Positions 11,501-19,148 of a stretch of DNA of 34,413 nt are shown here, piece by piece (positions within the stretch are counted from its first letter, which is position 1; the number at the start of each line of letters is the position of its first letter). Source of the DNA: a virus. The DNA lies in the IMG/VR virus record IMGVR_UViG_3300025695_000056, positions 1 through 34,413 of that record. One strand, written 5' to 3'. The notes below the pieces were generated by a model. The model ran no database searches. It had not been told where the DNA came from and saw only the letters and a program-made list of their open reading frames with translations. A program made the position numbers and the translations under genes.

Positions 11501-14500
11501 ACGTATGATGCTGTATCACCGTTGCGACTTGTTACAGCAAGTTTATTAGAATTAAAACTTACATTAGTACCAAATCTTTCATTCTTTTCTCCATCTGGTG
11601 CAAACAATATTTGATCTTGTGTATATGTTCCATTTGTAAGTTTATACACATATACTGCACCATTGTAAATGCCATTAGCATTTGATAACTGTGCTCCTAT
11701 TGCTATTTTAGATCCATCGTCGTTTAGACTTAATGTAGTTCCAAATGCTTCGTCTTCAGTTGCAGTATCGATGTTTTCATCAAACACAAATCTGCCATTT
11801 GTTTTTCTATAGATTGCTATTCTATATTCGCCGCCTGTTTGAATTCCGCCAAGTGCTAATACTTCACCGTTTTTACTAATATCATAACTTGAGCCAATAG
11901 CAAGTGCATTTAAAAAATCACTACTATCGTCATCTAGTAGGCTGCCGGTACTATCATCAGTTTGTGAAGAATAAGGAACGTAACCTAAATAATCAACATA
12001 TGTATCAAGCACATCCCACTGATTATTGTCAAAAGGATTTCCTGCAAGTACTGTTGTATTTGCTTGGCGAAGTTCGCCTTCATAATAAACAATATTGTTA
12101 GGAATATATTTTGAAATACTTTCCCATTCGCCTTTGTAGTTTGGATCTCTCGAATATGCATAAGATGTTACATTAGATTGACCTTTGTTGTTAACAAAAT
12201 AAACACGACCATTGTCTTTTAAACTTCTAATAATAATGTTATGTTGGAAATCGCTTGGCGAAGCTGATTTGATTGCAATACCAAACTGTTCGTTTGTTGA
12301 AGGCTCTGGACTTAAAATAATATCAACTAAAGCAAAAGAGTCGTCGATGAGTTTTTTATAAATGTAAACTACACCTTGATTTGCATATCCGAGACTTGCT
12401 CCTGCTGTATCAGTAACTATAAGATCTGCTAGTTCCCAGTCTTGACTCAATAGATTGATTGTGCTACTTTCTGCTGTAACATCAACTAGAGCTCTCCAGA
12501 GTGTTCCTCGCTGACTTACATAGTCCCCAGCTAGGTAACTTTCACCTTCAGTGAATACACCCCTGTATCGTGTTTTAACATTTGCAGCAGTTGGAGCGCC
12601 TACATATAGGTACTGTCCGTTGTCTGTTATTTCAACACTTGTACCAAAATCGCCGGCGGCATGATGATTAGATAACGGTTCTAATGTTTGCTTTAATATA
12701 AATGCACCAGCTTCGCTGCCACGAGTGTATACATAAACTTTGCCATCGTCTATATCTGGAGTTCCGACTGCTAATGTAGTATTGTTGCTGCTAACAGCTA
12801 AATCAGATCCAAACTCTCTACTACCAGTTTCTGGTGCTGAAATACTTTGTTTGAAGCTACGTATAATGTCACTGTCGTACACTCCAAATGTTCCGTTGCC
12901 AATATCATCAACCCATACTCTATCGTTATCGTCTAAATCATAAAGTTTTGTAATATTGTTTATACCTTCAGGAGATGATACTCTACGTGATGATAGTTCT
13001 GATACTATTCCAACTGTACTATCTGACAAGTCAATAAAATCTTCTGTTATTGGATTGTCTAGTTGTATTTCAAAATCAGTATATCCAATATTTTGTACAA
13101 TCCAAAAGCCATTGACTTCTCCATTGACATTATTAAATCCAACAATATCGCCTTCTACAAACGTAATAGGCTTGCTAAAGTTTGCTTTAAATCCTAGCTG
13201 TGTTTTTTCAATAGACTGAATAGATACCGGAGATGCAACGTGTTTATAAACATTCCATGATTGCGAATCTTTTGGTACCCATATGTAACTTCCAATATCA
13301 ACACTATCAATATCTAAAACCAACATATCATTTTTTGTAGTTGTTAAAAAGTTTACTTGATCTAGTTTAACATACCCAGCAGTTTTAGTATATTCTATAC
13401 TGCCAGATGTTAAAGGCAAAGATGTATGTGCATAATCAGTAGGAGAAAGATATACATCTTTCCTTGGATATTGATAAACCAAATCTGTACGTGTTGAATC
13501 TACTGTTTCAACAAACTCAATAAGTTGCGGTTCAATTCTAAACTGGCTTTCGTCTAGTTTGAATTCAACTTCGTCGTAACTTGTGGTTGCGCCGTATCTA
13601 CCAACACGTATTGCCCATTCTTCGTATAGTTCAACACTATCAGAATCTGCTGATCCAAGTTTGTCAAATAACTTCGTAACAGCATTTGAGGTACCTTTGT
13701 CTTGTATAAATCCTTGATAGAACTTGTATTGACTAACATCATCTTGAATAATGTTGGCAAGATATTCACGCTTTTGATATCCGATAAGATGCTGTGCTAA
13801 TCTTTGTTGTTCACTATCAAAGTTATCTGTATCTAAATCATAAAAATCTGCAAACTGATTAGCTCTATAATCCCAGTTTGGTTTAAGTTCGCTTGTAGGC
13901 TTACTGTCTAATCTGCTCCAGTTTCCATAGATGAAATCTTGTGTGCCACTGTGTGTAAATCTAGCTGCATAATAAAACTCTTTGTATTTTACTAGTTCTG
14001 CGGTTTTATAATCTTTATAACTGGTCCATTCAGTAACCCTAGCATCGTCGTATACAAATCCGGGAATATTTAAACTACCATTCCAGTCGTCTGTTCTATA
14101 TCCTACAACTTTCAAACGCTCTTGTCTATATCCTGTCTCAGGTACATAGATTGTATCGTTGAATACTGTTGTATTATCAACCAACACAAGATGTTCTTTT
14201 TGTATCAGCGGTAGCTTGAGAAGATATATTCCGTCATCCTCTGATGTTAGAGTAAATCTGTTGGTGTTGTCTCTGTAAATACTAGAACGGTTTTTACTAA
14301 TCACATTTCCGTTTTCGTTCAATACTGCAAATCCATAAAGATTGCTGTGTATATTATCAACTACATAAAAGTCCTTTTCAAACTCAACTTGATTTGCCAA
14401 TGGTGATAATGTTAAAGTGCTGGTATTTGCCCAGTTTTGTGTTATCCAAAACAAAAACTCTTTACATGCTAGTTGCCAGTTTTCAACAGATTCAGTTGTT

Positions 14501-17500
14501 TTATTAAAATATTCAAACTTAAATCCAATGTCTTTTAAATATTGTTGATAGCCTAATAGAAAGTTAACCACTTGTTGTTCATCATTTAATATTGTTCCGT
14601 AATCAAGTGTTAGTATTTCATTGGTGAATGACTTTCTAAAATAAGCACCTCTACCGCCATTTTCAGGCAGGCTCGGCAACGGAGTGTACAAACTCGAATC
14701 AAAATCTGCTCCAGTTGTATGGTTGGCATTTACTCTATAATATCTATCATTGTATTCTATAAGTTTGCCAGCAACAAGAAACTTGTTTTCAGTCCACTGT
14801 ATATAACTTTCGCTGATGCCGCCGATGTTTACAAACGGATCATTTGCATTTTCTCTTGGATTGCGATATTTAAAAGATGGAAGATCTTTATCATATCCAC
14901 TTATGCGATATCCTTTTCCGGTTCTTTCGACTATTACACCACTGTAGGTTGCTACATCTTGAGGACTAGAAGTTCTTAAAACAATACTATAGTTTTCATC
15001 AGGAACAAATATATTTCCTTTGTTGAGTGGAGTCTTACTATCTAATACTAGTTTTAGTTTGCTTTTTTCAGCAAAGCCAGCAAGTTTAAATCCTACTTTG
15101 TTGTTTAATAGTTTTAGATTGTCAACATATGTAGTATATGGATACAACGAGTCTGCATTAATGTATTCACTGATATAGTTTAAAAATCCTGCACTTACAG
15201 CATTTTTTATCTTTGGAAATATTAAATCTGTTGTGTTTATTCTTTTGTTTGTAGCAGTATAAATCAAGTTTCCAGCAATATCACGCTGAATTCTACTTCT
15301 ATCAAATCCAATACCCATTGTATGTGCAGGTCTAATGATCAATGCAGCAATCATTAAACTAAACGGATATCCACTGCTTCTTCTCCATGCTGTTTCAGTC
15401 GGTGCTTCATCGCCAAACTTGAATAGGTTTTGACTTTGTGGTGCATAACTGAAGTTGCTTATATAACCGCTGTCCATTGGTGATATCAACTGTCCGTTTT
15501 CATTCACTGGAATATGATTTAATAGATTGTGTCTAATATATTTTTTGTTTCTTAATACTGTTTTGCCAGGCTCTCTAATCACGCCGTTTTGCAAATCAGT
15601 CCAAAGTATCAAGTTGTTGTTTGTGTAAGGTGCAGGGCCATACACACTTTCCCACCAAGTTGGCTGTATTCCATAACCCAACATTTCCCACGGATGTGTA
15701 TGTGGACGATCAGTATCAAATGCTTGTCTATAAATGCCTCGCCAAAATCCTGGTACTGCTTCGTTGCGATCATTTGTACTTCCGGTGTAGTTATAAGTAA
15801 AACTTTCACCTTGTACTATAAAGTCATTTTTAGTATAATCTGAAATCTTAGCAACACTGGTCCAATCAATAAAATCTTTGATAATAATGTTGTTGATTTC
15901 TTGTGATGTGATCTTTGTATTTCTATCAACACCTCCGACAATATCGTTTATGTCAAATATGTCTGGATTGTAATCAACTTTTAGATTATTAAAAATACGC
16001 TTTTCCATTTCTAGAATCAAGTCGTCTCTATAATCATCATAAGCAAGTGTAATACTGCCGTCGTGTCCTCTAATAACTTTTTGCGGAGTTTGATAACTAG
16101 AGTCAACAAATATTTCAGGAACATATGCTGGGAACATGCCTATTTTTGTAGGTGTTGGTGGAATAAAACTACCTTCAGTATTATCGTATTCGTGTATGGT
16201 TAATATGTCGCCATCAGTTAGGGTTGCAGTAATATCTACAAAGCCTGTTCCTGTAAATGTATAATCTCTATTAAACACAAGTTGTTGATTGTTTAGATAC
16301 ACATACAATGCTTTATTACTGATGGCTGATTTATCAAAAACTGTCGAGAGAGAATAAACTGTTAATCTACTATCAAGTATTTTATATTCAATCTTTTTAC
16401 TGCCACCAGTGGCTGCCATATCTGTACTGTAAAAAGGAGTAGTTGTAGTCTTTGTACTATTAATCTCATTAAAAATAAAATCAACATATTCCTTTACTGT
16501 TCCGTCAAATGATGTTTCAGTTGCAGTTTGTAAAAACTGTCTTTTAAACTTTGTGTATTCATTTAGTGCATATCTAATAGCTGCAACAACATTTGAGTTT
16601 TTATTAACCAAATGATAAAGCGAAAGATTTAGCGGGCCGCTATGTTGGACAAACTTTCTACCATATTCTGCAACTGGGCCTAAATCTCTTAGATTGTTTA
16701 AGCCTGGCTGAACTCCTGAAAATGCTGCAACTTCGGAAACAAGTCCTTCGACATGATCATTTACTTCGCCTAGTGTAAACTCTGTAATATTTTTATTAGA
16801 CGGATTTCTTTCAAAGTTATGTGGAATCTCGTAATAACCGTTGTCGTTTTTGTTTGCCGAGCTTTTGGTTTTAATAACAACAATATCAGTAAACCCAATG
16901 TCTTTAGGAAGTACAACTTTGGTTGTTTTATTTTCGTTGACTATTTGATAATCATGGTTATATTCATTATTAACATATATTTTGATTTCTAAATCGGTTA
17001 ACTCAGCACTATTATTGTAAACATCAACTGGGAATCTATTTGTATAATCTTCGCCTGTATATTTTCTTATAACATATTGACTGCTTTTTATATTTGCTTT
17101 TTTCCAAGCATTGGTATAAGATATAGTTTGATTGTTGTATTCTTGTAAAAAGAAAACATCACTGCTTATAGTTGTAAAAATATTATTAACTTTGTATTTG
17201 TAATCTTCTGCAAGTAATGCAAAATCAAAAACAATGTCGCCAATATTTACAAAGTTTTTGTATGTAAGAGGAAATCCAAGTTCTGTATCATTTGCACCTT
17301 CACCGACTCTATAACTAAAAAGCCTGTTTCCAGCAAAATCTGTACTATCATAAACTGTAGTATCTCCAAGACTGTTTCCGCTACTATCAAATAAATCAAA
17401 CTTTGGTGCTTGATTTAAGCCTATTTTATCTTGAGCTAGTTTCCATCCAGTTGAGTCATACCAATACATTTTTCCAGCATTTTTTACACCGTCTTTGATT

Positions 17501-19146
17501 AGTATGGTTTGATTTAGCACAGGGTCTGTATCGGCTGTTTCGATCAAACTTATTTGAGTGGTGTTGGTATGAGTAATAAACTTAACTTCAAATATTTTAT
17601 CTTTTACTAAAATATCTGTATCTGCTACAAATAATATACGCATTCCGTCAACTAAATCGATTCCATCAATGTTGTATCCAGCAGTACCTTCGATTGTACT
17701 AAATGCATCCTTTGTAAATGTATCAACTAAATCAACATTGAGCTTGGCTGTATTACCATGATTCCACAAACGCAGATTTGGTTCAAACTCAATAATAGGA
17801 CGCTTGGCTCTTGCCGACTGATCTAACTCGATTGGTTGATTATTAATATTTGCACTTTTTTCAATAACTGATTTATGGAACCAGCGATTGTATCTTGCCC
17901 ATGCATTTCTACTAGTGTCTCTTCTGTTTATACAAATGTAATCTTTGTATCCTGCATAACTTCTAGCATTACTCCAAGGAACACGGTCAAATCCGTTTAC
18001 ATCAAACGGTACTTGTGTGTCTTGTGTAAATATAGCCGGAACTTCTAGGTCGCTAACTGGAACTAGTTTGATAGATTTGCCCACACCTTCAACATAATAC
18101 AAACCTTGTGCATACGTTGCCGGAGTTACATTGCCTTGAAAATACACTTTCATACCATTTGACATATCCCAGCCGTTAATGGTTGTATATGTTTTCTTGC
18201 CTATGATTTCTTCGTCTACATTTATATCACTGTTTTCTTCTATATCGTATACATTAAACACACCACTGTTGTCAATATCGCTTTGACTAACATAATAAAG
18301 ATTTTCAGGAGCGTCTCCTGGCACTGTAAATTCAATGACGCCAGTTTCGATAAATCCATCTTCTAAATAATCTTGTGGATTTACTAATGTGTCGTCTGTA
18401 TTTGCATGTGTTAGTACAACACCTTCTTGATATAATGTACTAACTAATGTACTATCTTTTGAATACTCGACTTTTTTCTGTCTGCTTGTTGCAAAACTAA
18501 TAGGATGGCCTGGAACATTAACTTCAAATCTATATGTTTGTCCTCTAAACAACTTTATACTTTTATTACGTGTTACGCCATCTGGTGAAAATACATAAGC
18601 AGTATTATCGTCATCAACAACAGTTTCAACAGTAAATGTACTAACTACTTCTCTGCCTTGTCCTCTTATAGGAACTTCTTGTGGTCCATTTGGCAACCAA
18701 TAATATTCTCTAAAGTTAGTAAACTTATCAAAATCAATATGCGGGTTCCAAGCATAAAACTCTTGAGCAAAAAGTTTGTCATGATTTTTAGTGTTGCCGC
18801 CGAATGCACTTATTTGTCCTAGTATGTCTACATAATCGGCATCAAACTCTACATTTCCAAGATTATCTTGAACAATAGCAAACGGTTCTAACTGATAGTT
18901 TTCTCTGTTAGAGTTAATATCACTAATATAACTATCTTGAGTGGTAACTGCTTTAGCAGTTCTACTTCCGACAAATCCATTAATCTTTTCAACGACACCT
19001 GGATTAGTTAACTGATCAACTGTACTACCTAAAAACTTTTTATTTGCATTAGTTCTAAAATATCTTGGAAGCAACGAAGCCGAAGTTCTTTTTGCACTAG
19101 AACTTCCTGGTACAGGATATTCATTTTGATCATCATTGTATGCCAT
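5506..19146 (-). CDS. Giant baseplate/tail structural protein (4,546 residues), gp7-gp10 position
   Basis: A single uninterrupted frame of 13.6 kb between gp6 and the fibre genes, where T4 has genes 7 to 11. Visible parts: an N-terminus rich in aromatic motifs (FREYYWLPNG); a cupredoxin-like beta-sandwich at about residues 185-300 (FRGQTYRFEVNVPGHPISF ... VIEFTVPGDAPENLYYVSQ); short carbohydrate-binding-like modules near 1440-1492, 1703-1745, 2191-2241 and 2333-2379; FG-GAP-like propeller blades across about 2105-2585; two glycine-rich beta repeats of the GSGY...PTVTI type near 3019-3098 and 3394-3477; and a C-terminal quarter built of repeated 70-90-residue beta modules of the type DGS-T-EF ... 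DVFLAGTRL. No catalytic motif was recognised. By position and composition it is inferred to be a baseplate arm combining wedge and host-contact roles. It starts two bases after the gp6 stop. Confidence 0.8.
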   Translation of the reverse strand: MAYNDDQNEYPVPGSSSAKRTSASLLPRYFRTNANKKFLGSTVDQLTNPGVVEKINGFVGSRTAKAVTTQDSYISDINSNRENYQLEPFAIVQDNLGNVEFDADYVDILGQISAFGGNTKNHDKLFAQEFYAWNPHIDFDKFTNFREYYWLPNGPQEVPIRGQGREVVSTFTVETVVDDDNTAYVFSPDGVTRNKSIKLFRGQTYRFEVNVPGHPISFATSRQKKVEYSKDSTLVSTLYQEGVVLTHANTDDTLVNPQDYLEDGFIETGVIEFTVPGDAPENLYYVSQSDIDNSGVFNVYDIEENSDINVDEEIIGKKTYTTINGWDMSNGMKVYFQGNVTPATYAQGLYYVEGVGKSIKLVPVSDLEVPAIFTQDTQVPFDVNGFDRVPWSNARSYAGYKDYICINRRDTSRNAWARYNRWFHKSVIEKSANINNQPIELDQSARAKRPIIEFEPNLRLWNHGNTAKLNVDLVDTFTKDAFSTIEGTAGYNIDGIDLVDGMRILFVADTDILVKDKIFEVKFITHTNTTQISLIETADTDPVLNQTILIKDGVKNAGKMYWYDSTGWKLAQDKIGLNQAPKFDLFDSSGNSLGDTTVYDSTDFAGNRLFSYRVGEGANDTELGFPLTYKNFVNIGDIVFDFALLAEDYKYKVNNIFTTISSDVFFLQEYNNQTISYTNAWKKANIKSSQYVIRKYTGEDYTNRFPVDVYNNSAELTDLEIKIYVNNEYNHDYQIVNENKTTKVVLPKDIGFTDIVVIKTKSSANKNDNGYYEIPHNFERNPSNKNITEFTLGEVNDHVEGLVSEVAAFSGVQPGLNNLRDLGPVAEYGRKFVQHSGPLNLSLYHLVNKNSNVVAAIRYALNEYTKFKRQFLQTATETSFDGTVKEYVDFIFNEINSTKTTTTPFYSTDMAATGGSKKIEYKILDSRLTVYSLSTVFDKSAISNKALYVYLNNQQLVFNRDYTFTGTGFVDITATLTDGDILTIHEYDNTEGSFIPPTPTKIGMFPAYVPEIFVDSSYQTPQKVIRGHDGSITLAYDDYRDDLILEMEKRIFNNLKVDYNPDIFDINDIVGGVDRNTKITSQEINNIIIKDFIDWTSVAKISDYTKNDFIVQGESFTYNYTGSTNDRNEAVPGFWRGIYRQAFDTDRPHTHPWEMLGYGIQPTWWESVYGPAPYTNNNLILWTDLQNGVIREPGKTVLRNKKYIRHNLLNHIPVNENGQLISPMDSGYISNFSYAPQSQNLFKFGDEAPTETAWRRSSGYPFSLMIAALIIRPAHTMGIGFDRSRIQRDIAGNLIYTATNKRINTTDLIFPKIKNAVSAGFLNYISEYINADSLYPYTTYVDNLKLLNNKVGFKLAGFAEKSKLKLVLDSKTPLNKGNIFVPDENYSIVLRTSSPQDVATYSGVIVERTGKGYRISGYDKDLPSFKYRNPRENANDPFVNIGGISESYIQWTENKFLVAGKLIEYNDRYYRVNANHTTGADFDSSLYTPLPSLPENGGRGAYFRKSFTNEILTLDYGTILNDEQQVVNFLLGYQQYLKDIGFKFEYFNKTTESVENWQLACKEFLFWITQNWANTSTLTLSPLANQVEFEKDFYVVDNIHSNLYGFAVLNENGNVISKNRSSIYRDNTNRFTLTSEDDGIYLLKLPLIQKEHLVLVDNTTVFNDTIYVPETGYRQERLKVVGYRTDDWNGSLNIPGFVYDDARVTEWTSYKDYKTAELVKYKEFYYAARFTHSGTQDFIYGNWSRLDSKPTSELKPNWDYRANQFADFYDLDTDNFDSEQQRLAQHLIGYQKREYLANIIQDDVSQYKFYQGFIQDKGTSNAVTKLFDKLGSADSDSVELYEEWAIRVGRYGATTSYDEVEFKLDESQFRIEPQLIEFVETVDSTRTDLVYQYPRKDVYLSPTDYAHTSLPLTSGSIEYTKTAGYVKLDQVNFLTTTKNDMLVLDIDSVDIGSYIWVPKDSQSWNVYKHVASPVSIQSIEKTQLGFKANFSKPITFVEGDIVGFNNVNGEVNGFWIVQNIGYTDFEIQLDNPITEDFIDLSDSTVGIVSELSSRRVSSPEGINNITKLYDLDDNDRVWVDDIGNGTFGVYDSDIIRSFKQSISAPETGSREFGSDLAVSSNNTTLAVGTPDIDDGKVYVYTRGSEAGAFILKQTLEPLSNHHAAGDFGTSVEITDNGQYLYVGAPTAANVKTRYRGVFTEGESYLAGDYVSQRGTLWRALVDVTAESSTINLLSQDWELADLIVTDTAGASLGYANQGVVYIYKKLIDDSFALVDIILSPEPSTNEQFGIAIKSASPSDFQHNIIIRSLKDNGRVYFVNNKGQSNVTSYAYSRDPNYKGEWESISKYIPNNIVYYEGELRQANTTVLAGNPFDNNQWDVLDTYVDYLGYVPYSSQTDDSTGSLLDDDSSDFLNALAIGSSYDISKNGEVLALGGIQTGGEYRIAIYRKTNGRFVFDENIDTATEDEAFGTTLSLNDDGSKIAIGAQLSNANGIYNGAVYVYKLTNGTYTQDQILFAPDGEKNERFGTNVSFNSNKLAVTSRNGDTASYVTFDNELTDFDNKATNIYDKIKDNGQVYVYETLNNKLVYAEKLYSQVDISDSSDILSVLNRNHLYVISIGTAVDDKTGLIQDHRTDLNATAWNINSQGDSYVDVDKIKGVWLYDTNTNDLITYLDYIDPIRGRIAGPAEQELSYKTYYDPAVYNVGTRDTGVADLWGKQQVGKLWWNLDAIKWYNPYQGSIQYKSNTWNQIIPGFSIDVYEWVESDLLPSEWDEIADTTEGLASSISGKSLYSDDSYVRARVYDSVASIFVPKYYFWVKNKNTLPDTYGRKISSFDVANLIADPSGQGYRHITLLDGKKFALHNVKNLVKDKDTILHVDYYVQDNAENKNIHSEYALVVEGLASSKPNNDIVDKWVDSLAGYDKNGKVLPDLNISVAQRYGILNNPNQTIFVNRTEALKQVIERVNGVLSQYTIVDDFDISPLFQTETAPSKFSNEWDTQIDTESLLRFVGTAKIKQATLTPIIVDGTITGATITEPGRGYIDSNYTTGKRHGPTVTIEGKGVDAEIKTYINNLGQVIEVEVVNGGKNYLSDTTLIVRPFSVLVTTDIEVGGLWAVYNWISSTQEWFRNYIQSYDVNRYWKYVDWYATGYSEVTSIDFVIDGSYELDGLNDKLGNTVKIENIGSGGWILLEKIDNQLEVDYTINYKVVGRQNGTVEFSNTLYQNDAVGFDNIIYDISLYDSEPTDEIKIILYALRDNLFVDQLEVEWNKLFFASIRYAMSEQVDLDWIFKSSFVVAKHNVGELTQKVTYQNDNLPNYQDYIEEVKPYSTKIREYISSYGRTEPTQTSVTDFDLPPRYDAERGQIISETIKFYNNGLVGINDTTTTYPQKHWLDNVGFEITEFVVYNGGSGYTDTANVTVSGGGGPTLEGLAYIGGGSIQYIEVDTVGAKYFTTPTVTINGSLTEDGVDAVVYAQIGNSVIRSTHMLMKFDRVAGAYYFTTLDETETFIGNGGLTEFSLKWPLSTNSADISITVAGEPQLISEFVASNVIDTTKTFDRYRGKITFTTAPANNAAVVINYKKSSNLLTAEDRINFFYKPTTNMPGKELSQLMDGVDYGGVQMDSIGFGENTGFDANSYGIDFDTFDTNYEDEIITLDGSTQIISLSGVLESGVTYNVYLNNVRIDDPFYDGSSVTANPNAKMVSPQGDNITNTVFLDSDVIETKDGDVVIIRKSTSDGSFTPESTAYDVSLQGGNFEYTTATGIDSGDIVVDGDGFVTETTSKGPEEQVPGQVLDAVDIQVYNRSADGQGVISVRNYITDGTTIEWEFDSFPQSNTTLVVKVDGDIIDNDDLNVDYERKFISLNDSTALDAGKNLSILTIGTNGVDLIDSDNIVSTGDTFIYNLPITWKSGLSSFVTINGVLQNDTTDYGLTESDAGKAQLEFPIKITAGKIIGYTIYDGSVNQYSQMVIDNTFVTDGTNKVHRFTNDVALPVIDKPLSHNILVKRGDGRFLNAGYRKKYTIDFNRAYDIDRWQFEDTTAVRNTDVILYIDGEIVNVLDYYYDTANGRVQLLNNNVGLIGQTLEIFIIRDAEYYFINTTVEIDTEPSGVNDPVIGQDVSFELADDSTTVIACVESFSRNGRILTIELQGYIRELFQLKSIDDTPEVTASWESDSTRATIGAITLIETDVLSLTEAPEEWETVDIYVFSNHDINGFERNSYDIVWNTNQAPAGTQFYIDKNLLSRGFIKLEKPALSANYVWVFKNGKLLTPQNDYSLDASGTGVQLYNKVTSNDKVEVLQFTALTSDPKFGYRIFKDMLNRFHFKRLNKDNEYKLQQPLNYYDSNIQLVDSTGIQEPNKALGVPGVVWIDKERIEYFSVDGNLLRQIRRGTLGTGIKEQYPTATVVQGQGLEENIPYKDETSKTMFIGDSSTKEFILDFIPTSVNEIDVFLAGTRLRKDNIVTFDKTVDQDSPEADVTIDPEYTLQNIITGDGSTITVLTLADYIDAPADGIFVEVVRRTGKIWNDAGKSLATSTNQIARFITDKTISLPR

Positions 19147-19148
19147 TA

